Origin: Mariprofundus sp.
GTDB taxonomy: Bacteria > Pseudomonadota > Zetaproteobacteria > Mariprofundales > Mariprofundaceae
Reading direction: 5' to 3'
Assembly: GCA_021772775.1 (NCBI GenBank)
Contig: JAJFLH010000035.1
Coordinates: 1 to 64,000 of the forward strand
DNA length: 64,000 bases
Below the pieces are notes generated by a model. The model did not search any database and was not told the origin of the DNA. It worked only from the letters and a program-made list of their open reading frames with translations. Both the position numbers and the translations under genes were made by a program. Position 1 is the stretch's first letter; each line of letters opens with the position of its first letter. Positions 58,736 through 64,000 of the stretch are shown piece by piece.

Positions 58736-59812
58736 TCATGATATTGGGAACCTATCAAGAAAGCCTTCAAATCCATCCGTATGCCAATTAATTCGTTTAC
58801 CAAACAGTGTCACATAACGTCTACCCACCGGATGCTTTTCAGCTAATCGATGGTCTGAATCAAACTCCACAATATCAATGGAATTATCCCCCAAATGAGA
58901 TAGCCCGCGTTTTAATAGGTAGAGCACATCTAGATCATCATCTGGAAGACTGTAACCAATAATGATTACCCTTTTCGCCTTCCTAAGTACTTGATCAGCC
59001 TCATACCATATTCGGCTAATATGTGGATTTCGATAGTCTTTGAAATAAGTGGGCGAAATCATCACCGGCTTAACTTCCGAATGGCAGGATATACATTTGC
59101 GTCCTTGGCAAGTAAGCCGCTGCTCCAAAGTCTCATGTTTTGCCTTTTCCTCTGAATATAATTGTTCGAGGACTTTGGTGAATCCGACTCCCGAATTTGA
59201 TATTCCGACATCCAATCGATTGCAACTCGGGCAATAGAGCCAATTCAGAGAACCATGGAGCTTCAACAACTTACTGTCGCCCATTTTTTTCCGATAGAGG
59301 TCGCTGGCCACATCACAAAGATAATCGGGGAATATGCCCTCATCGTTGCCGGATGCTTCGTTAATTCGAGTTAACGCGTTATCTGCAATGATGTCGTAAT
59401 TTAGAGAAATCGTAACGGGAAGAGTTCCCGCCTTCTTTTTCAGTTTATCATATAATGTATGGTAGTAGTTCTTCTGGAGTTTCTTCAAATCATGTTCCAA
59501 GACAGCAAAGATCACATAATCAAGCGCCCGACGAGCATCAATTAACCTGCCCTGATCCCACTTAGGGCCCAAGGCATGACCTCGATCAATTGCAGTGTCC
59601 AGGAAACTGATCAACAACGGTAAGGGTGGAAGTTCACCAGACTGAGCAGCATAAAAGTTATCACTCAGAAATTCCTCCAGCGTCGGCAGGAATTGTTCAC
59701 GATCAATCTCATACGCTGTATTGAATGCCCGCGTCAAAATCTCATTAGTGAGAGGCCCACCACATGCTTTAGTTGCCCCTGCACCAAAAATAACTACTGT
59801 ATTGCTATCCAT
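58736..59812 (-). CDS. Second SIR2-family protein with embedded Zn ribbon
   Basis: 358 residues. NAD-binding loop GAGATKACGGP (10-20), Asn in SLNYDIIADNA (N138) and His in KLHGSLNW (H186) follow the SIR2-like (SIR2_2) pattern. CPSC (194-197) and CQGRKCISC (235-243) can build a four-Cys zinc site, and the late GYSLPDDDLDVLYLL closes the Rossmann fold. So an active NAD-consuming enzyme is possible. It starts 2 bases after the stop of the hydrolase and ends 27 bases before the SIR2-APAZ start, within one operon. Unlike the next gene it has no APAZ region. Role inferred: an additional NAD-dependent component of the same defence locus. Confidence 0.85.
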   Translation of the reverse strand: MDSNTVVIFGAGATKACGGPLTNEILTRAFNTAYEIDREQFLPTLEEFLSDNFYAAQSGELPPLPLLISFLDTAIDRGHALGPKWDQGRLIDARRALDYVIFAVLEHDLKKLQKNYYHTLYDKLKKKAGTLPVTISLNYDIIADNALTRINEASGNDEGIFPDYLCDVASDLYRKKMGDSKLLKLHGSLNWLYCPSCNRLDVGISNSGVGFTKVLEQLYSEEKAKHETLEQRLTCQGRKCISCHSEVKPVMISPTYFKDYRNPHISRIWYEADQVLRKAKRVIIIGYSLPDDDLDVLYLLKRGLSHLGDNSIDIVEFDSDHRLAEKHPVGRRYVTLFGKRINWHTDGFEGFLDRFPIS

Positions 59813-59814
59813 AT

Positions 59815-61215
59815 CTATGCTTCATCGCCAACTGGATTACCAGAAGGTTTTAATTTCTTGAAGTTATCTGGCCCATCGAAGCGGAAAACATTCTCATCGA
59901 CGAAGCGGTGCAGCACAATATCAATATAGGTGGTTCCATTGGGCTGGATTACTTTTTCCAGAGAAGTTCCATCGGACTGGAACTCAGCTTCATGGTAGTA
60001 GGAGAAACCTTTCTCCGGCCGGGCAACAACCCTGAAACCAATCTTCCCATCTTCAACATCCTTCATCTTGTCGGCATCAAGATAGTAAACGAGACGACCA
60101 CTCTTACTATTCATCTGGCGATCAACGAAGAAATCACGAGGCAGTCGTTCGGGTTTATATGCATTGCCTGCCAACAGGAAGAGATCGAAGTCGTTCTCCT
60201 TGATCTGTTCGCCCTGATCATCACACACATTGAACACCAGCATGCAGTAGCGGCCAATCGTCTTGTTATCCTCTTGCCTTACCATCTGCTGTTGCTGTTC
60301 AGTGAACTGCTTTAGCTCGTTGAAACGACTGTCGTAAGAGGCCTGATCCGATACTTTCAGACAATTGAGAATATCAACAACGATCTGATTATGCCCATCG
60401 GCAGGTGCACTTCGCATGATGCCCATATCATCACCTGAATGGCTGTAACCACTGTATACCCCGAGTGCAACAGGTCTGGAGCCTCGAAGGTCTCCATTCG
60501 ACTCAAGTAGGAACGATGCAGCCCGATTCGGAGTGGGAGCTGATATATTCTGCTTCAGGGAGACGTACTGATAATTCAAACTCGCTCCGGCAACGCGCAC
60601 CACACCATCAGAGCCATCCTCAACCAGATAACTATTGAGGAAATCATAGAAGGTACGGTCAATCCCCTGCCCGGTTAACACAAATGGGTAGAGGCCATGA
60701 GCCGTACAGTCGTAATCGAGATAGTTTTTGTTAAGCCCCCACTGACCATCACTGCCAAGACTCAACCAGTCGAGTACACGCTGGCCTGGCTCCACGCCAT
60801 TGAACCACGCTTTAATACGCCCAACACGCGCTTTACCGAGCTTGGCTAAGGCTGATCCATGATTGGCAGGGGCGAGCATCACCAGATGGCTCAATGGACA
60901 CATATCAAGTCCACCAGCACCGAAATAACGATCAATCCAGTGGCGCACGACCGGGCCACCGGTGGAGTGGGTAATACAGGAGAAGGGCTGAATGCCATTA
61001 CTGTTGCTTGGAAGCTCTTCCAGAGCCTTGTTCATGGCACGAGAGATATCATCCAGCGTCACCTCATCGTGGAAGCTAATATACCTACCTAGATAGATAT
61101 GCTGGATATCAAGTGCGATATCATATTCATCGCTTCGATTTGCCAGCGCCTGCGGAAGATCACCATAGGTATCGATATCGGTAACACTCCAGCCATGAAC
61201 AAATATTAATTGCAT
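59815..61215 (-). CDS. Alpha/beta-hydrolase (lipase/esterase-like), first gene of the Argonaute operon
   Basis: 466 residues. The fold opens MQLIFVHGWSVTDIDTYGDL (oxyanion HGW). The nucleophile elbow is SCITHSTGGPVVRHW (Ser 84; the first Gly of GxSxG is Thr). The acid and His cannot be fixed by eye; DGHNQIVVD is one candidate. It is similar to PGAP1-like/lipase-class proteins that cut acyl esters. The last third (about 320-466) is a separate beta-rich domain. GGGAGGAG precedes the ATG at 61215, so I chose it over the TTG at 61236, in which the RBS would be coding. Its stop is 2 bases before the next start. Substrate unknown; membrane lipid damage is one option. Confidence 0.82.
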   Translation of the reverse strand: MQLIFVHGWSVTDIDTYGDLPQALANRSDEYDIALDIQHIYLGRYISFHDEVTLDDISRAMNKALEELPSNSNGIQPFSCITHSTGGPVVRHWIDRYFGAGGLDMCPLSHLVMLAPANHGSALAKLGKARVGRIKAWFNGVEPGQRVLDWLSLGSDGQWGLNKNYLDYDCTAHGLYPFVLTGQGIDRTFYDFLNSYLVEDGSDGVVRVAGASLNYQYVSLKQNISAPTPNRAASFLLESNGDLRGSRPVALGVYSGYSHSGDDMGIMRSAPADGHNQIVVDILNCLKVSDQASYDSRFNELKQFTEQQQQMVRQEDNKTIGRYCMLVFNVCDDQGEQIKENDFDLFLLAGNAYKPERLPRDFFVDRQMNSKSGRLVYYLDADKMKDVEDGKIGFRVVARPEKGFSYYHEAEFQSDGTSLEKVIQPNGTTYIDIVLHRFVDENVFRFDGPDNFKKLKPSGNPVGDEA

Positions 61216-61274
61216 ATTTAGGCTCCTCCCTTCCAATTGAACCGCACCACTCTACAGCACTCAAACATTCATTC

Positions 61275-61292
61275 ATCATCAATATTGATGAT
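61275..61292. promoter_or_regulatory. Perfect 18-bp palindrome upstream of the Argonaute operon
   Basis: ATCATCAAT and ATTGATGAT are exact inverted halves with no spacer, 60-77 bases before the hydrolase start codon. The position suits a repressor site between promoter and gene. Confidence 0.55.
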
Positions 61293-61334
61293 AAAACGCA
61301 GTTATTTTTGGGAAAAAGTATAAATATGATTTTT

Positions 61335-61356
61335 ATTTTCCCATATCTGGGAAAAT
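61335..61356. promoter_or_regulatory. Perfect 22-bp operator-like palindrome, ATTTTCCCA-TATC-TGGGAAAAT
   Basis: Nine-base arms are exact inverted copies around the 4-base centre. A further half-site, TGGGAAAA, occurs at 61309-61316, 39 bases away, nearer the gene. The minus-strand hairpin is not followed by a T run, so a dinB terminator is unlikely. The pattern of a full and a half site suggests a dimeric repressor of the helix-turn-helix type; its gene is not in this operon. Confidence 0.6.
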
Positions 61357-61385
61357 GAGGCATCCAGAGGCTGACTCGGAGAGTG

Positions 61386-62468
61386 TTATAGTCCGAGCGT
61401 CAGTTGCTCTGAAAGGTGCTGATCATCCTCTCCTTGATCGAAATTACTGGTGGTTAGGCCTATCAGGCGAACTGCTCTCTGTCCTGCTTCTGTCTGCTGC
61501 AGCAGCTTGGGAATCTGTACCTCAATATCAGAGAGATTCGTAAATGGTTGTTGCCGGGTGAAAGAGCGTGTCACCTGTTTGAAATCATCATACTTCACTT
61601 TCAGAGTGATGGTTTTGGGCATGAGTTCCTGGGCGTTCAGTTGCAGGGAAACTTTCTCGGCCAGTTTGGTTGCGTGTTGAAGTAGTTCATCAATATCTAG
61701 GATATCCTTAGCGAAGGTGGTCTCTTTGCCTAATGACTTGCGCACTCGGCTGCTTTTGACTGGGCGGTGATCAATGCCTCTTGCGGCCAGATAGAAGTAT
61801 TCTGCAGATCTGCCCAAAACCTGTTGCAAATCTTCCCGGCTCCAGTTGTGTAGATCTTTGCCAGTATAGATGCCCTGCTTATGCAGCTTCGCTTCTGTGG
61901 CCGGGCCAACACCGTAGAACTTCTTTACCGGCAGCATTGCAACAAATGCCTCCCCTGCTTCTGGTCTCACCACATAGAGACCATCGGGTTTATCCATATC
62001 CGAGGCAATTTTTGCGAGGAACTTATTGTATGAGACACCGGCTGATGCAACCAGTCCTGTCTCGGTAAGGATCTCCTCTTTGATCCTCTGAGCAATCTTT
62101 GTGGCAGAACCATCACATGACTCTGTGTAGGTCACATCGAGATAGGCTTCATCGAGTGATAAGGGCTCAACCTGAACCGCATAGCACCAGAAGATCTCCC
62201 GAATCAGTTTGGATGCCTCGCGATAAGCCTCAAAGCGCGGTGGGACAAACAGCGCCTGCGGACAACGTTTAAAGGCTTGGGCGCAGGACATGGCAGAGTG
62301 AATACCGAATTCACGAGCTTCATAGCTGCATGCAGCCACCACCCCACGACTATTGGGCTGGCCACCGACAATCAGCGGTTTATCGCGATAGTCCGGGTTA
62401 TCGCGCTGCTCCACCGATGCAAAAAAGGCATCCATATCCACATGGATAATTTTCCTTTGGATAGTCAT
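61386..62468 (-). CDS. dinB: DNA polymerase IV (Y-family, translesion)
   Basis: 360 residues, the normal size. Palm motifs HVDMDAFFASVEQRDNPDY and SLDEAYLDVT (the catalytic Asp-Glu pair) are intact. The steric and finger region VVAACSYEAREFGIHSAMS, helix-hairpin-helix FYGVGPATEAKLHKQGI and the little-finger domain follow. It copies past damaged bases at low fidelity. Many bacteria control dinB with LexA; I see no clear SOS box here. It precedes the Argonaute operon on the same strand by about 170 bases but is separated by palindromes, so it is probably not part of it. Confidence 0.95.
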   Translation of the reverse strand: MTIQRKIIHVDMDAFFASVEQRDNPDYRDKPLIVGGQPNSRGVVAACSYEAREFGIHSAMSCAQAFKRCPQALFVPPRFEAYREASKLIREIFWCYAVQVEPLSLDEAYLDVTYTESCDGSATKIAQRIKEEILTETGLVASAGVSYNKFLAKIASDMDKPDGLYVVRPEAGEAFVAMLPVKKFYGVGPATEAKLHKQGIYTGKDLHNWSREDLQQVLGRSAEYFYLAARGIDHRPVKSSRVRKSLGKETTFAKDILDIDELLQHATKLAEKVSLQLNAQELMPKTITLKVKYDDFKQVTRSFTRQQPFTNLSDIEVQIPKLLQQTEAGQRAVRLIGLTTSNFDQGEDDQHLSEQLTLGL

Positions 62469-62549
62469 CGGCTCATTCAGGGGGAGCTACAGATCATAAT
62501 GGTGGCAATCATAAGAGGCAGCTTAAACATTTCATTCCTATCAAACAAA

Positions 62550-62577
62550 CGGGAGCTCCTACAGATAGGAGCTCCCG
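62550..62577. terminator. Strong hairpin terminator between the remnant gene and dinB
   Basis: CGGGAGCTCCTA and TAGGAGCTCCCG are perfect 12-base arms around CAGA. On the minus strand it is followed by TTTGTTTG, matching the direction of the gene remnant and OmpA-family gene upstream of dinB. Confidence 0.8.
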
Positions 62578-62628
62578 ATTTGATGAAGTCAGTAAAGGCT
62601 TATTTCAATCCCTCTACTTACCTCTGTT

Positions 62629-62786
62629 CTAGTCTGACTTTTCTATCATGATCATCATCGTCATGATCTTAATCGTGATGCTTGCATAATGCTTATCGTG
62701 TTTACCGTCACCTTTCTCAGGGAAAACAAACAGCACAGAAGCACTGGCTATGTTGCCGGAAGCATCGGTCGCTGAAACATAAAAAC
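62629..62786 (-). pseudogene. Fragment of an Ig-like/calcium-type surface protein, C-terminal end
   Basis: The minus-strand frame ending at the TAG at 62629 reads SFYVSATDASGNIASASVLF, the typical last strands of a bacterial Ig-like repeat, then a charged tail (PEKGDGKHDKHYASITIKIM). Just upstream the frame meets a TAA (about 62790), so the rest of the gene is gone. Short but characteristic. Confidence 0.35.
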
Positions 62787-62876
62787 TTTAGATCCTGAAC
62801 AAAGCTTCGTAGAGCTGATGTAAATAGTAAGGCTAGAGAGTAACCAATGCAGGCTATTAAGCGCCTGAGCCTTTTA

Positions 62877-64000
62877 CTATTTCGTAACCAGATACACCTC
62901 TACACGACGATTTCTGTCACGCCCTGCTTTGGTACTGTTATCTTCAATGAAGTTTGTAGCGCCAAAACCTTCGCTCTGAATAATGTTTCGATCAATACCT
63001 GCATCCACTAAAGCTTTTGCTACTGCTTCAGCACGAGCTGCACTCAAGGCCTCCTGAGAAGAGAAACGATGGCGAGGTATATGCCTACTTTCTGAATAAC
63101 CGCCAATCGGTTCTGCATCATTATAGCCGCGCACATCGATGGTATGTGATTGGCTATGTGGCAAGAACTCTTTCGCTATCTTCTTCACGACCTGACGTGA
63201 CTTGGCATCTACATTCTTATCTCCGGAACGGAAGGGTATGATGATCCAAAGCTGTTCTTCGGGAGCTTTTTCTACAACCGGTTCGATGCTTGCATCTGCT
63301 GCTGATCCCTCAATAAATGGCTCAACAACAGATTCTGTATCAACGACCGCTTGAACTACAGCCTCTTCCACCGGCTCCACCACTTCTTCCACAGGGGCTG
63401 GCCTCGATGTTATCTCAGCCATGCCAGGTTCAAAACCGCCCACAGCATAGTTTAGTGAAACCATTACCCCAGGTGCAAAAGTATCCATACCAGCATTCTT
63501 TCCTACTAGCGGAAGGTTCGGAATAACTATACCGGCATCAATCATATATTTTGGTGCTAATTTCCAGGATATACCGGCACCAAGCCCTAATCCGATATAG
63601 CTATCGGAGTAGACGATTTTACCAGCAGCATTGGTAAGCCTATGCTCTACAGGGCCAAGTGCCATCAAGCCGTATGCACCAAGCTTATCTGAATCAATAT
63701 TGATACCGTATGCATCAAGACCATCAAGATCAAACCAGCGTTTACGCATATAAGCTTTAGTTGAAGCTGGAACTTTCATGTTGATGCTGTTCAAACCATT
63801 AGAAATATTCTTTTTACTACTATCGAAATACATCAGTCCCAACTCTAGTTCTGGTGTAATAGCATAACCGATGTTCAGCATATAGGTGGGCATCATTGCA
63901 TTAAAGTTACCCTGAGCCGACGTAGTGGTATCCAGGTTAGCCAGCCCAACTCCAGCCCCCAAACGAATATTGTCCCTGTTAAAGTAATCCAGATAATTTT
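62877..64000 (-). CDS. OmpA-family outer-membrane protein (right end cut by window)
   Basis: The frame is open to the edge of the window (NYLDYFNRDNIRLGAGVGLA there), so the start is missing. The N-terminal part is a beta-barrel of OmpA/OmpW type with alternating strands (PELELGLMYFDSSKKN, SYIGLGLGAGISWKLA). A Pro/Glu/Val-rich linker (EVVEPVEEAVVQAVVD) leads to an OmpA_C peptidoglycan-binding domain: TIDVRGYNDAEPIGGY, LSAARAEAVAKALVDAGI and GFGATNFIEDN, ending RNRRVEVYL. It ties outer membrane to cell wall. Ending after the TAG of the Ig-like remnant, in the same direction. Confidence 0.9.
   Translation of the reverse strand, partial: NYLDYFNRDNIRLGAGVGLANLDTTTSAQGNFNAMMPTYMLNIGYAITPELELGLMYFDSSKKNISNGLNSINMKVPASTKAYMRKRWFDLDGLDAYGINIDSDKLGAYGLMALGPVEHRLTNAAGKIVYSDSYIGLGLGAGISWKLAPKYMIDAGIVIPNLPLVGKNAGMDTFAPGVMVSLNYAVGGFEPGMAEITSRPAPVEEVVEPVEEAVVQAVVDTESVVEPFIEGSAADASIEPVVEKAPEEQLWIIIPFRSGDKNVDAKSRQVVKKIAKEFLPHSQSHTIDVRGYNDAEPIGGYSESRHIPRHRFSSQEALSAARAEAVAKALVDAGIDRNIIQSEGFGATNFIEDNSTKAGRDRNRRVEVYLVTK

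Noticed and set aside
59908-60315. 135-codon plus-strand frame
   Set aside because: Antisense to the hydrolase of the Argonaute operon; no RBS.
61335-61356. Palindrome as a dinB terminator
   Set aside because: Stem is AT-rich at its ends and is not followed by T on the minus strand; an operator explains it better.
61386-62468. dinB as part of the Argonaute operon
   Set aside because: The 170-base gap with two palindromes and the separate role of DinB make a shared function unlikely.
62649-62675. ATGATCATCATCGTCATGATC direct and inverted pattern
   Set aside because: Explained by the Met/Ile codon string at the end of the Ig-like remnant; not a regulatory site.
1-64000. CRISPR arrays, tRNA and rRNA genes
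   Set aside because: No regularly spaced direct repeats and no tRNA T-loop or rRNA signature were seen by eye; a covariance-model search would be decisive.

Overview
The window looks like a free-living, Gram-negative, respiring proteobacterium of moderate GC content. It carries an RND/MMPL exporter, an OmpA-type outer-membrane protein, lipoproteins, a class I cytochrome c, an NhaD Na+/H+ antiporter and a full-length HrpA helicase. Four large PAS/hybrid histidine kinases, a diguanylate cyclase and a PilZ protein point to heavy environmental sensing. HrpA, SlyD, SerC and NhaD are compatible with a gamma- or zetaproteobacterium; the sequence alone does not settle this.

Layout. 1-3.95 kb is a decaying zone: an IS30 transposase tail inside a broken dihydrofolate-reductase-family gene, a one-base frameshift in a FabMG-like gene, an intact methyltransferase, a frameshifted small gene and an IS110-type transposase remnant. 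3.95-11.15 kb holds the RND exporter, SlyD, a diguanylate cyclase and a Na/Pi-type transporter. 11.2-20.5 kb starts with a 125-bp inverted-repeat element and carries three hybrid histidine kinases. 20.5-36.6 kb mixes a histidine phosphatase, a DUF1566 protein, a YqiA-type esterase, a four-module persulfide/CoA-disulfide reductase, NhaD, HrpA, a [2Fe-2S] protein beside a cytochrome c with a consensus promoter, and small genes, one of them a twice-frameshifted 2OG-Fe(II) oxygenase. 36.6-40.3 kb has serC and a fourth hybrid kinase. 40.4-46.9 kb is a block of lineage-specific exported, ankyrin, HEAT-like and WG-repeat proteins. 47.2-51.4 kb encodes a single-chain ParE-ParC topoisomerase IV. 51.9-54.8 kb has two lipoproteins, a PilZ protein and a TerB-like protein.

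The most interesting locus is 55.0-61.36 kb, a compact minus-strand operon. In transcription order it encodes an alpha/beta-hydrolase, a zinc-finger-containing SIR2 protein, a SIR2-APAZ protein, a short prokaryotic Argonaute (MID-PIWI only) and a 142-residue unknown protein. The SIR2-APAZ and Argonaute genes overlap by 4 nt and match the known SPARSA layout, in which guide-directed recognition of invader DNA switches on NAD+ depletion. The two upstream genes, 2 nt apart and joined to the pair, are not part of the two-gene system as I know it. They would add a second NAD-binding enzyme and a serine hydrolase. Upstream of the first gene lie two perfect palindromes, suggesting a dedicated repressor or autoregulation. 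A 104-bp dispersed repeat sits at the far end of the operon, with a second copy at 26.9 kb.

Beyond the operon come dinB, a strong hairpin terminator, a fragment of an Ig-like-domain gene and an OmpA-family gene that runs off the right edge. I found no tRNA, rRNA or CRISPR array.
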